Origin: Shewanella marisflavi
GTDB lineage: Bacteria > Pseudomonadota > Gammaproteobacteria > Enterobacterales > Shewanellaceae
Direction of reading: 5' to 3'
DNA length: 64,000 bases
NCBI RefSeq assembly: GCF_023283925.1
Contig: NZ_JAKIKX010000011.1
Location: 1-64,000 of the forward strand
Part shown: positions 9,355-17,332 of the stretch, piece after piece
Layout: every line of letters begins with the position of its first letter
Numbering within the stretch: position 1 is the first letter of the stretch
Notes under the pieces: model-generated
Seen by the model: only the letters and a program-made list of their open reading frames with translations
What the model was told of the DNA's origin: nothing
Databases searched by the model: none
Made by a program: the position numbers and the translations under genes

Positions 9355-9888
9355 CTAATTTTTCTCTTGATAGTCTTTTAGCAGATCGGCGCCAGATTCG
9401 AACTTATCGAGGAGATCGTCGTCAGAGCGGGCAGCGGTTTGCATCACATGCTCTAAGTCATCTTCTTCTGAGATGCCTAAGCGTTCCATCAAGCGCTCGA
9501 TTTCGGTGAGCTGTTTCTCTAGCCAGGCTTGATCGTCAGCATTGAGATCTCGGCCCTCTTCGATCATATCGAGAAGTTTGTTGAGTCTTGGATCTTCCTC
9601 TAGCTTCAACAGCTTCTGCTCATCACTCATCTTAGGCGCCTTCGGTTTTCTCTCGACCGCTATAGTCGCAGGTAGACTGAGCGCTACCGGCTTCTTACTG
9701 CCATGGCGTGGATCTTTGGCTTGCGCTGCACCCGATTGTTGCTGCTGGATCTGCTGCTCGTTATGTCGACTGCCCGCTTTATTACCCGACTTCCGCTTCT
9801 TACCTGTGACGACACGGTCTTCTTTCTTCGTTCTGGGTGGACGTTTTGGCGCATTCTCATTGATCTTGCGCGTTTTTTTACGGGACAT
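9355..9888 (-). CDS. yihI: Der GTPase-activating protein YihI
   Basis: A 177-residue protein. The first 80 residues are very basic and low-complexity (MSRKKTRK, PPRTKKEDR, GKKRKSGNK), followed by an acidic helical C-terminal domain with EDPRLNKLLD and DDLEHVMQ. This two-part layout is that of YihI, which stimulates the ribosome-assembly GTPase Der and modulates 50S maturation. Its location between hemN and other near-origin genes is also typical of the family. It begins at an ATG after AACGTTATG. The neighbouring engB codes for another ribosome-assembly GTPase. Confidence 0.88.
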   Translation of the reverse strand: MSRKKTRKINENAPKRPPRTKKEDRVVTGKKRKSGNKAGSRHNEQQIQQQQSGAAQAKDPRHGSKKPVALSLPATIAVERKPKAPKMSDEQKLLKLEEDPRLNKLLDMIEEGRDLNADDQAWLEKQLTEIERLMERLGISEEDDLEHVMQTAARSDDDLLDKFESGADLLKDYQEKN

Positions 9889-9936
9889 AACGTTAATCTC
9901 AACTACAAAAAATCGTGAACTTATTTAACCTAGTGG

Positions 9937-10605
9937 TTAGATAAGTGAACTTGGGTCGCGTGTTATACCAGATCTTGTTGGTTTTTGCACCAAAATGAGA
10001 TCCTTTGACGCGAATAATAGCCTAAACTCGGCCTGGCGTGCCAAATATTGAAAGGTGGCTTCCTGATAAAAGCTGACATGAGTCAGATTGTTCTTGTGGT
10101 GCCACTTAGGAAAGCCCTGTAACTCGGTGAGTAACTGGGTACTGATAGCCATCCATCCACCGGGTTTGAGTAGCGAGCAGAGCAACTGCCACTCTTTTCC
10201 CGGAAAGCGAAAGTGTTCAAATACCCGGTAGCAGCAGATAAAGTCGTATTTTAGTCGCAGCAGGGTGTGATCCGCAGCGAAGTTTGGATCGTACTGATTG
10301 AGTGTATGCCCTCTTGCCTCGATGGCATCCATGGCCTGCTGCTCCAGTAGACGCCCGAAGTTGAGTCCAAGCAGTGGCCCCTGAATCTGCTGCTCACATT
10401 GTGTGATCAGGCTGGATAAGAATTGCTGTAGCGGTTTGTGCTTACTATTGGCCGAGCGATAGCGCTTCAATTCGGCGCTTGGGGGAAGGTGGGAGCTGGC
10501 ATCGGCAAACAGGAGCATGCAACGTTTACATCGATAGATAGATCTTTTTCTATCTTGATAGAAAGGAGAGGTATTGTCGCTAGTGCACAGGGGGCATCTT
10601 CGCAT
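9937..10605 (-). CDS. Class I SAM-dependent methyltransferase with N-terminal zinc ribbon
   Basis: A 222-residue protein. The N-terminus holds CPLC (4-7) and CKRC (about 27-30), a zinc-ribbon pair. The rest resembles methyltransferase family 23: a hydrophobic strand with LGLNFGRLLEQ where the SAM-binding glycine motif is expected (weak), DFICCYRVFEHF, and LLKPGGWMAIST, the usual post-II/motif III block. The target is unknown. The degenerate glycine loop leaves some doubt about activity. It is upstream of yihI on the same strand with a 48-bp gap. Confidence 0.75.
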   Translation of the reverse strand: MRRCPLCTSDNTSPFYQDRKRSIYRCKRCMLLFADASSHLPPSAELKRYRSANSKHKPLQQFLSSLITQCEQQIQGPLLGLNFGRLLEQQAMDAIEARGHTLNQYDPNFAADHTLLRLKYDFICCYRVFEHFRFPGKEWQLLCSLLKPGGWMAISTQLLTELQGFPKWHHKNNLTHVSFYQEATFQYLARQAEFRLLFASKDLILVQKPTRSGITRDPSSLI

Positions 10606-10701
10606 GGGTGAGGCATGACTCTATAAAAGTGATTCGACAGTCTTCGCTTAATTAATTTACTTTAGCCGAAGGCTAAACAGAAGCGTATTTTTGCTTAGAT
10701 A

Positions 10702-10733
10702 TAAAAAAAGGCGACAGTATGACTGTCGCCTTC
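10702..10733 (-). terminator. Minus-strand terminator of the small orphan unit
   Basis: The stem AAGGCGACAGT / ACTGTCGCCTT with an ATG loop is preceded on the plus strand by seven A residues, i.e. a U-run at the 3' end of a minus-strand transcript. It lies about 107 bp beyond the stop of the 74-residue frame at 10840-11064. Confidence 0.8.
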
Positions 10734-10839
10734 CAAAAAGTACCAAAGGTACTCAATTCTGATTCCAAGTATCCTTACTTGCTATGCGACTTTCCCAGTC
10801 GGATTCCATCTTATTTTTTAATCTGCTTTCCATGCATAG

Positions 10840-11064
10840 TTATTTTAGTTTTCGGTCTTCCAGACGCTTTTTTTCTTTCCCTGTCGCCTTCCTGACCACA
10901 GCTTCCGTAGATGGTCTTCTTGACACATCACAATCCATATCGTCATCTTTGACGCCTAATAAACCATCCTTGTTAGGTTTACGTTTAAGTTCAGTAGTAA
11001 GCAGTTCCACTGTTTTCTGAACTGTAAGGAAAATGCTAATTAGCGCATTGGCCTTCCTAACCAA
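10840..11064 (-). CDS. Small hypothetical protein, 74 residues
   Basis: I do not recognise this protein. It begins with TTG, 4 bases after an AAGGA ribosome site, and an in-frame stop lies just upstream, so the start is well constrained. The N-terminal 25 residues are mildly hydrophobic; the rest is highly charged with a KDDDMDCD segment and a Lys/Arg-rich tail (KEKKRLEDRKLK). No domain is recognised. A consensus-like promoter and operators about 200-260 bp upstream and a terminator downstream support a real transcript. The RNA itself, with a leader of about 190 nt, could be the functional product. Confidence 0.4.
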   Translation of the reverse strand: MVRKANALISIFLTVQKTVELLTTELKRKPNKDGLLGVKDDDMDCDVSRRPSTEAVVRKATGKEKKRLEDRKLK

Positions 11065-11261
11065 TATCCTTACTAAATCATAATGACCTGACTTCAGATG
11101 CGAAGTACTTCTCTTATTATTTTTAGTGAGTGGTCCAAGTATTATTATTATTTTTGCTTAACTTTATTCTTATATCTTAAATGATTTTACATACCGAAAT
11201 CTGTTCATTGTTATTAGATAGATTTTATACAAACAGTTGGGTTCACCTCGGTACGGGCACA

Positions 11262-11291
11262 ATTAAAACGAAATCTGTGATCTATGTCAAG
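11262..11291 (-). promoter_or_regulatory. Sigma-70 promoter with overlapping CRP-like site
   Basis: Reading the minus strand there is TTGACA (11290-11285), a 17-bp spacer and TTTAAT (11267-11262), which differ from the consensus at only one position in total. A CRP-like sequence TGTGA-N6-TCAAG (plus strand, 11276-11291) overlaps the -35 region, suggesting repression by cAMP-CRP. It reads toward the small frame at 10840-11064. Confidence 0.6.
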
Positions 11292-11307
11292 CACCAATTT
11301 TATACAG

Positions 11308-11323
11308 TTTACGTAAACGTAAA
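11308..11323. promoter_or_regulatory. TTTACGT-AA-ACGTAAA operator-like inverted repeat
   Basis: Perfect 7-bp inverted half-sites with a 2-bp spacer lie about 17 bp upstream of the -35 element of the minus-strand promoter. From memory, this form resembles operators of the MerR-family regulator LiuR of branched-chain amino acid breakdown in Shewanella; that assignment is tentative. Confidence 0.45.
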
Positions 11324-11334
11324 GTTGGAAGTGT

Positions 11335-11360
11335 AAAAAAGGGTGGAAACTTCCACCCTT
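11335..11360 (-). terminator. Terminator of the cytochrome c4 gene
   Basis: AAGGGTGGAA pairs with TTCCACCCTT across a very tight turn, followed on the minus strand by six T residues. It starts 19 bp after the cytochrome stop codon. Confidence 0.88.
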
Positions 11361-11378
11361 TGACTATCTAGCAATAAT

Positions 11379-11999
11379 TTACTTAATGCTTGATATATAT
11401 TTAGATAATGCTTCGATGTCTTCGCTAGTAAGCTTCTTGGCAACATCCTGCATCATGCCGTTTAAGTCGTTGTTACGAGTTGTATCATGAAACTTATTCA
11501 GCTGGATCTTGATGTAGTTAGCGTGCTGACCTGCAATTGCTGGGAAGCCGGCAGCTTCAGAACCCTGGCCGCTTGGACCATGGCAGGCGATACATGCGGT
11601 TATACCACGTACGGCATCTCCACCTTTATATAGTTGTTCGCCAAGTGCAGGCACATCTTTTACTTCGCTAACGGTAAGCGTTTGCGAAGTATAGTAAGCC
11701 GCTAAATCTTCGATATCTTGATCAGACAATGCTGCCGCCATTGGGCTCATCATAGGATCGTTACGGCCTTCTTTACCGCCTGTGTGAGCAGCTTGACGTA
11801 ATTCGGTTAGCTGCTTCTTCAGGTAGGTTTCTTGTTGACCCGCAAGCTTGGGGTACATGTCGATCATACTGTTACCATCAACACCGTGACAGGCAGAACA
11901 AATGATTGCTTTAGTTTTTCCCGCTTCAGCATCACCTGCTGCTAGAGCCGGAGTTGATAGAGTGGCTAACATTGATAGCGCAATAGCTAACTTTTTCAT
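11379..11999 (-). CDS. Diheme cytochrome c4
   Basis: A 206-residue periplasmic electron carrier. The start chosen at 11999 gives MKKLAIALSM and a signal peptide ending in TPALA-A, with GGAACG as ribosome site; the frame continues upstream to 12233 but that part does not look coding. Two heme-binding motifs are present: CSACH (34-38) and, in the second domain, CIACH. Each half is a class I cytochrome c fold with downstream methionine ligands (MMSPM and MMQD regions). Cytochrome c4 carries electrons from the bc1 complex to terminal oxidases. It is divergent from engB. Confidence 0.92.
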   Translation of the reverse strand: MKKLAIALSMLATLSTPALAAGDAEAGKTKAIICSACHGVDGNSMIDMYPKLAGQQETYLKKQLTELRQAAHTGGKEGRNDPMMSPMAAALSDQDIEDLAAYYTSQTLTVSEVKDVPALGEQLYKGGDAVRGITACIACHGPSGQGSEAAGFPAIAGQHANYIKIQLNKFHDTTRNNDLNGMMQDVAKKLTSEDIEALSKYISSIK

Positions 12000-12167
12000 G
12001 GCGTTCCAACTTTTAGTTAAATTTTTTGTCCTGAGCTTACGAGAGTGACCTGCAAGCGTGATAAAATATGATTTATGTGATCGGGGTAATATTTTACACG
12101 AAATTGTGCAAATGTAAGCAAGTCTTCGATATTTAAACTGAAGAAATAACAATTTTTGGAGTGGGTA

Positions 12168-12824
12168 GTGACTGATTCTCGTATCGATTTTCGACAGGCC
12201 AAGTTTTTGATTAGTGCGCCGGATATTGCGCATTTAGATGAACACTTGCCCGGTGATGTAGGCGTCGAAATCGCCTTTGCTGGTCGCTCTAATGCTGGAA
12301 AGTCGAGCGCATTAAACCAATTGACTGAGCAGAAGAACCTGGCAAGAACCAGTAAGACACCTGGACGTACCCAGTTAATTAATGTGTTTGCACTCGATGA
12401 ACACAGACGATTAGTGGATCTTCCAGGTTATGGATTTGCCCAGGTGCCATTGGCGATGAAGAAAAAATGGCAGCAGGCGTTAGGCCAATATTTGCAAGAG
12501 AGAGCCTGTTTAAGTGGGTTGGTGGTGCTGATGGACATACGCCATCCCCTCAAAGATCTCGACATGCAGATGATTGAGTGGGCGGTGGATTGCAATATTC
12601 CCGTACTGGCGCTGCTGACCAAGTGTGACAAGTTAGCCCAAAGCGCCAAGATGAAGACGGTTAACGAGGTACGTAAGGCTTTAGCCGACTTTGGTGATGG
12701 GGTTAAGGTTGAGCCTTTCTCCTCGCTAAAGGGAACGGGTAAACCTAAGGTGCTGAGCATACTCAATGAGTGGTGCCACCCAGATTGGTTGGTAGAGGCC
12801 TTGGCAGACGCTGAACAAGAGTAG
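12168..12824 (+). CDS. engB: Ribosome biogenesis GTP-binding protein EngB/YsxC
   Basis: A 218-residue TRAFAC-class GTPase needed for late 50S assembly. G1 is GRSNAGKSS, G3 is DLPGYGFA and G4 is TKCD. I place the start at GTG 12168 because GGAG lies 6 bases upstream and the resulting N-terminus (MTDSRIDFRQAKFLIS) matches the family; a TTG at 12156 would add four residues. It is divergent from cytochrome c4 and followed at once by its own terminator. In E. coli the same neighbourhood (yihA, spf, polA) occurs. Confidence 0.95.
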   Translation: MTDSRIDFRQAKFLISAPDIAHLDEHLPGDVGVEIAFAGRSNAGKSSALNQLTEQKNLARTSKTPGRTQLINVFALDEHRRLVDLPGYGFAQVPLAMKKKWQQALGQYLQERACLSGLVVLMDIRHPLKDLDMQMIEWAVDCNIPVLALLTKCDKLAQSAKMKTVNEVRKALADFGDGVKVEPFSSLKGTGKPKVLSILNEWCHPDWLVEALADAEQE

Positions 12825-12846
12825 TGATATCGATAGGCAAGTGAAG

Positions 12847-12875
12847 CGCCTCCTATTTTAGGAGGCGTTTTTTTA
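12847..12875 (+). terminator. Terminator of engB
   Basis: CGCCTCCTA / TAGGAGGCG with a TTT loop, followed by seven T residues, 22 bp after the engB stop. Confidence 0.92.
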
Positions 12876-12894
12876 TACCTAGTTTATTGAAGGC

Positions 12895-13000
12895 AAAAAA
12901 AATGCCGACGGTTACACCATCGGCAAAAAATACATTAGCTCTTTTGGGGAGAAGCTAAATTTCAACAAGACTCAAGTTCTATTAGTCGAAGACCAATAGC
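12895..13000 (-). ncRNA. Candidate small RNA downstream of Spot 42
   Basis: On the minus strand three stem-loops follow each other: CTATTGGTC/GACTAATAG with a TTC loop (12979-12999), TTAGCT/AGCTAA with a C-rich CTCCCC loop (12935-12958), and a terminator stem TGCCGATGG/CCGTCGGCA (12903-12925) followed by eight T residues. No protein gene on this strand could use that terminator, since Spot 42 ends at its own terminator at 13071. Weak -10 candidates (TATCCT, TATAGT) lie just upstream near 13010-13020. It may be an independent sRNA or a read-through product of Spot 42. Confidence 0.45.
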
Positions 13001-13070
13001 TCTCAATGACTATAGGATAGCCTGAATCGCCATCCATTTAAAGTATTTGCTCTAAAATAAATTTCAGACG

Positions 13071-13178
13071 AAAAAAAGCCCCAGCAAGTAACTTGCTGGG
13101 GCGCCAGAATTTGGCTTTCACTTAACGTGAAATAAAAAAAGGTCTGAAAGATAGAACATCTTAACCTCTGTACCCTAC
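13071..13178 (-). ncRNA. spf: Spot 42 RNA
   Basis: The minus strand begins GTAGGGTACAGAGGTTAAG and continues with GTTCTATCTTTCAGACC, which closely follows E. coli Spot 42. It ends in a terminator whose stem GCCCCAGCAAGT/ACTTGCTGGGGC resembles the E. coli Spot 42 terminator, then a run of T. The length of about 108 nt and the location between polA and engB are as in E. coli. Spot 42 is an Hfq-dependent regulator of carbon metabolism mRNAs, and in E. coli its gene is repressed by cAMP-CRP. Confidence 0.95.
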
Positions 13179-13185
13179 GCAGAGA

Positions 13186-13215
13186 ATAATACTGCATTGG
13201 CCGTATTATGGGAAA
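13186..13215 (-). promoter_or_regulatory. Promoter of spf
   Basis: TATTAT (13191-13186) sits 7 nt before the Spot 42 start and TTTCCC (13215-13210) lies 18 bp further upstream. A half-conserved CRP-like element, TGTGA-GCGATG-TCTAA, is at 13242-13257. CRP control is expected from E. coli but this site is weak. Confidence 0.6.
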
Positions 13216-13430
13216 CTGTTTTTTGTAATAAACGACAATAATGTGAGCGATGTCTAAAAATGTGCTCAATAAAAGCACAGGTTTTTGATCTAAAAATTAC
13301 CAAAATTACCCTTAAAAGAGATGTTTAGCTAAAAATCGCCCTTGGGTGAAAAAATATTACTAATTTTGGTGATTTTTCCAGCTCAGCCTTGAGATAGGGC
13401 TAGATTTTCGAGAAGACAGGCCTATATCCA

Positions 13431-13460
13431 TCAAAAAGCCCCAGCAGGACTGAGGCTTTT
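13431..13460 (-). terminator. Terminator of polA
   Basis: On the minus strand AAAAGCCTCAG pairs with CTGGGGCTTTT (one G-T pair) around a 5-base loop, 20 bp after the polA stop. The T-run closes the stem, so it resembles a U-rich intrinsic terminator. Confidence 0.75.
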
Positions 13461-13479
13461 GGTATTGAGATGGCAAAAA

Positions 13480-16230
13480 TTAGTGAGCTTGTTCCCAGTT
13501 ATCCCCTATGCCCGCCTCCGCCAGTAATTCGACATCGAGTGAGGCTGCCTGAGCCATAAGCTCACATACCTTGAGCTTAAGCGACTCGGCTTTGTCGGCG
13601 TCGACCTCAAACACTAATTCATCATGTACTTGCATAATCATAGTGATCTCCCCTTGGGTATCTTGGTCGATCCACTGAGCAATATTGATCATGGCTTTCT
13701 TGATGATATCGGCGGCGGTTCCCTGCATGGGGGCGTTAATTGCGGCGCGCTCAGCTGCTTGACGGCGCATGGCATTTCTATCCTTGATGGCCGGTAGATA
13801 GAGTCTGCGACCATAAAGGGTAGATACATAGCCCTGTTCGGCAGCGGCAGCACGCGTGTCCTCCATATACTTGAGCACGCCGGGATAGCGCTTAAAGTAG
13901 ATGTCGATATATTGCTGGGCCTCGTGACGTGGAACATCGAGTTGGCGGGCTAAACCAAAGGCCGACATGCCATAGATGAGACCGAAGTTCACCGCCTTGG
14001 CGCGGCGACGCTGCTCGTTGGTGACTTCACTGAAATCGACATCAAACACCTCGGCGGCGGTGGCGCGATGAATATCCTTACCTTCAGCAAAGGCGGTAAG
14101 TAGCCCCTTGTCTTGCGACAGGTGCGCCATGATTCTGAGTTCAATCTGCGAATAGTCGGCGGCGAGGATTTTACGCCCCTCTGGCGCAACGAAGGCGTGG
14201 CGAATACGTCGTCCTTCTTCGGTGCGGATAGGAATATTCTGCAGGTTAGGCTCGCTGGATGAAAGGCGCCCCGTGGCGGCATTGGCCTGATGATAGCTGG
14301 TATGTACCCGGCCGGTTTTGCCATCGACCATGAGTGGCAACTTGTCGGTATAGGTGCTCTTTAGCTTAGACAGGCTTCTGTGCTCCAGGATGATCTTAGG
14401 CAGCGGATAGTCCAGTGCCAGCTCGACCAATACCTCTTCGGCGGTGGATGGCGCGCCTTTAGGTGTCTTTTTCAACACAGGGTAGCCAAGTTTATCGAAG
14501 AAGAGGGCTTGTAGCTGTTTGGTGGAACTTAAGTTAAATGGCTCGCCGGCTATCTCGTAGGCCTTCTGCTCAAGTTCATCGATCTTACGTGCCAGCTCTT
14601 CACTTTGCTGGCCTAGTACCATGCTATCGATCAATACCCCTTGGCGCTCAATTTGTGACAAGACGCTGACCAGAGGCAGTTCTATGTCGGTAAATACACT
14701 CGCAAGTTCTCCCGCCTTCTCTAATCTTGGCCAGAGGTGCTGGTGCAGTCTAAGAGTGATATCGGCATCTTCGGCGGCGTAAGGCGCGGCCGTCTCCAGT
14801 GAGATCTGGTTAAAGGTCAGCTGTTTTACCCCTTTACCTGCTATCTCCTCAAAGCTGATGTTCTTATGGCCTAAATACTTCAGTGCCAGGTCGTCCATAT
14901 TGTGCTTAGACGCGACCGAATTGAACACATAGGATTCGAGCATGGTATCGAAGGCCACACCTCTAAGTGTGATGCCGACATTTGCCAGTATGCTCATGTC
15001 ATACTTAAGGTTTTGGCCGACTTTAAGTATCTTGGCGTCTTCCAATATCGGCTTTAGCTTAGCGAGCACTTGCTCACTGTCGAGCTGTTCTGGCGCATCG
15101 GCATAATCGTGTGCCAGTGGCAGGTAAGCTGCTTTACCTGGCTCGATGGCAAAAGATAGCCCGACCAGTTTGGCCTCCATATAGTTGAGGCTGGTGGTCT
15201 CTGTATCCAGGGCAAACAACGGCGCTGTGGTCAGAGCCTTGAGCCACTCATCGAAAGCTTCCCAGGTAAGAATGGTGTCGTACTGAGTGTCCACGGTTTG
15301 AGGCGCCGGCGCTTCGTCGGCCTCATCTTGATTTTCTGGTGCTGATTTATTGTCTAACACCTCGGCTAGCCAGCGTTTAAATTCCATTTCGCCATAGCAT
15401 TTGATCAGTTCGTCGCGATCGGCGTCTTGAATATTGAGTTGGTGCCAGTCCTGTTCCAGTTCGACATCACACTTAATGGTCGCCAGCTCATAGGAGAGTT
15501 GGAGCATGTCGCCATGTTCGGCGAGTTTGGCTGGCATGGTCTTGGCGCCTCTAAAGCCGAGTTCTGGCATTTTCTCTGGATTGGCGAGGATCTCCTTAAT
15601 GCCGCCGACGCCATTAAGCATTGCCAGCGCTGTTTTCTCACCAACGCCCGGCAGGCCAGGAATGTTATCGGCCTTATCGCCTTGCAGCGCTAATAGGTCG
15701 ATAATCAGTTCTGGGCCGACACCAAATTTCTCGCTGACTTCTTGAGGCCCAAGGATGGTGTTGGTCATGGTGTTGATTAGGGTGATCTGCTCATCTACCA
15801 ATTGCGCCATGTCTTTATCGCCCGTGCTGATCAGTACGGCGCGGCCTTCTTGGCTCGCCTGTCTGGCGATGGTGCCTATGACATCATCGGCTTCAACGCC
15901 GGGAACACAGACCAAAGGCAGGCCCAGGGCGCGAATGATACGATGCAGCGGTTCGATTTGGCTGCGAAGATCGTCCGGCATCGGCGGTCTATGAGCCTTG
16001 TATTCGGCATACATCTCATTGCGGAAGGTTTTGCCTTTGGCATCGAAGACCACGGCCATCTGGGTCGGTTTATATTGTTTGAGCAGGCTGCGTAGCATGT
16101 TGATCACGCCATATACGGCCCCCGTGGCTTCACCCTTAGAGTTGGTCAAATGCGGCGGTGCATAGTAAGCGCGGTAAAGATAGGAAGAACCATCCACAAG
16201 GACGAGTGGGTTTTCAGCGATATTAGGCAT
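13480..16230 (-). CDS. polA: DNA polymerase I
   Basis: A 916-residue repair and Okazaki-fragment polymerase. The N-terminal 5' nuclease has the VDGSSYLYRAYYA and GVEADDVIGT signatures. The proofreading domain keeps its acidic residues (FALDTETTSLN), so it should be active. The polymerase domain has motif A (ADYSQIELR), motif B (RRRAKAVNFGLIYG) and motif C (QVHDELVFEV). I start at ATG 16230 (MPNIAENPLVLVDGSSYLY), which fits the family; the frame extends 22 codons further without support. The ribosome site is weak (GATAACATT). The gene order with spf and engB is conserved in enterics. Confidence 0.97.
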   Translation of the reverse strand: MPNIAENPLVLVDGSSYLYRAYYAPPHLTNSKGEATGAVYGVINMLRSLLKQYKPTQMAVVFDAKGKTFRNEMYAEYKAHRPPMPDDLRSQIEPLHRIIRALGLPLVCVPGVEADDVIGTIARQASQEGRAVLISTGDKDMAQLVDEQITLINTMTNTILGPQEVSEKFGVGPELIIDLLALQGDKADNIPGLPGVGEKTALAMLNGVGGIKEILANPEKMPELGFRGAKTMPAKLAEHGDMLQLSYELATIKCDVELEQDWHQLNIQDADRDELIKCYGEMEFKRWLAEVLDNKSAPENQDEADEAPAPQTVDTQYDTILTWEAFDEWLKALTTAPLFALDTETTSLNYMEAKLVGLSFAIEPGKAAYLPLAHDYADAPEQLDSEQVLAKLKPILEDAKILKVGQNLKYDMSILANVGITLRGVAFDTMLESYVFNSVASKHNMDDLALKYLGHKNISFEEIAGKGVKQLTFNQISLETAAPYAAEDADITLRLHQHLWPRLEKAGELASVFTDIELPLVSVLSQIERQGVLIDSMVLGQQSEELARKIDELEQKAYEIAGEPFNLSSTKQLQALFFDKLGYPVLKKTPKGAPSTAEEVLVELALDYPLPKIILEHRSLSKLKSTYTDKLPLMVDGKTGRVHTSYHQANAATGRLSSSEPNLQNIPIRTEEGRRIRHAFVAPEGRKILAADYSQIELRIMAHLSQDKGLLTAFAEGKDIHRATAAEVFDVDFSEVTNEQRRRAKAVNFGLIYGMSAFGLARQLDVPRHEAQQYIDIYFKRYPGVLKYMEDTRAAAAEQGYVSTLYGRRLYLPAIKDRNAMRRQAAERAAINAPMQGTAADIIKKAMINIAQWIDQDTQGEITMIMQVHDELVFEVDADKAESLKLKVCELMAQAASLDVELLAEAGIGDNWEQAH

Positions 16231-16617
16231 AATGTTATCTATTTTTCGGTATGCGATGATGGCGCTAGCATGCCATATTAGGGCGATTTCGGCCACGCCA
16301 AATTACTCAGCAGCCTGTGGATAAGTCTGTGAGCTAAAAAAGTTTCAGCGAGTTGGGATCACGACGACGAACTTAAGCGAGTGATGTAACTTGTTGATTT
16401 TTGTTTGTATTATATTTTTTTGTGAACTAGGTATTACTTCCGAGTAAAATTTCCTAATTTGTGGATTTTTTATTTTGTCATCCATATTTATGCTCTGACT
16501 TGGCGAAATGGTTCGGCCTTGTTAGAGTCGATGAACTAACTTAGCATGAAAAATAATCAGATCAAGCCTTTTGTTATTTGATTGTTAAAACTATTCGGTC
16601 TATCAAAGGAGTTTTTA
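16231..16617. other. Divergent promoter region between polA and elbB
   Basis: About 390 bp, AT-rich in its middle (TGTATTATATTTTTTTG near 16406-16422). It should hold the promoters of both divergent genes. I see no small gene, RNA or clear operator here. Confidence 0.5.
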
Positions 16618-17271
16618 ATGAAAAAATTTGCTGTTTTATTAAGCGGAGCGGGCGTGTTCGATGGCAGCGAACTTCATGAGGCGGTATTGACCCTGCTGTC
16701 GCTGACTCAGGCCGGAGTAAGCTATCAATGTTTTGCTCCCAATATCCAGCAGATGCATGTGGTAAATCATCTGACGGGGGAAGTGGCGGCCGATGAGCAT
16801 CGTAATGTGCTGGTGGAGTCGGCGCGTATTGCCCGCGGCGATATTAAGGCGACTGATGAGTTGGATATCGAGGCTTTCGATGGACTGGTGATCCCTGGTG
16901 GTTTTGGCGCAGCGAAGAACCTGTGTAATTTTGCCGTAGTTGGCAGCGAGTGTGAGGTGGCACCTAGCGTTAAGGCATTTATTAACGAATTCGTTGAGGC
17001 CCATAAGCCTGTTGGCTTTATCTGTATTTCACCTGTGATGATCCCTAAGCTTTATGGCGAGAAAGCTAAAGGTACTATAGGGCACGACAGCGACACGGCT
17101 CACGCGTTTAACCTGATGGGCGGCGAGCATGTGGATGCTAATGTTGAGCAGATAGTCGTAGATGAGGCCCGCAAGTTGGTGAGTACACCTGCCTATATGT
17201 TGGCTGAGAATATTGCCCAGGCCCATATAGGTATTGAAAAGCTGGTGAAGAAGGTGATTGAGCTGGCGTAA
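16618..17271 (+). CDS. elbB: Isoprenoid biosynthesis glyoxalase ElbB (DJ-1/PfpI family)
   Basis: A 217-residue class I glutamine amidotransferase-like protein. It starts MKKFAVLLSGAGVFDGSE, characteristic of ElbB, and has the GLVIPGGFGAAKNL block and the FICISPVMIP segment holding the nucleophile-elbow cysteine. E. coli ElbB shows glyoxalase III activity on glyoxal and was linked to isoprenoid synthesis; the physiological role is unsettled. The ATG at 16618 has AAAGGAG 7-8 bases upstream and is preferred to the longer frame from 16582. It is monocistronic, ended by a terminator. Confidence 0.93.
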   Translation: MKKFAVLLSGAGVFDGSELHEAVLTLLSLTQAGVSYQCFAPNIQQMHVVNHLTGEVAADEHRNVLVESARIARGDIKATDELDIEAFDGLVIPGGFGAAKNLCNFAVVGSECEVAPSVKAFINEFVEAHKPVGFICISPVMIPKLYGEKAKGTIGHDSDTAHAFNLMGGEHVDANVEQIVVDEARKLVSTPAYMLAENIAQAHIGIEKLVKKVIELA

Positions 17272-17287
17272 TTTCAGTAAATTGAAG

Positions 17288-17316
17288 AAGGGACCACATA
17301 CTGTAGGTCCCTTTTT
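17288..17316 (+). terminator. Terminator of elbB
   Basis: GGGACC / GGTCCC (17290-17295 and 17306-17311) with a 10-base loop, flanked by A and five T residues. It may also act on the convergent glpG transcript. Confidence 0.8.
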
Positions 17317-17332
17317 CGATCTTAGGCGGGTA

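Noticed and set aside
10784..11020. 78-codon plus-strand frame opposite the small orphan gene
   Set aside because: It is Ser/Phe-rich and antisense to the frame with the better start, promoter and terminator.
13003..13278. 91-codon minus-strand open frame
   Set aside because: It runs through Spot 42 and its terminator, so it is accidental.
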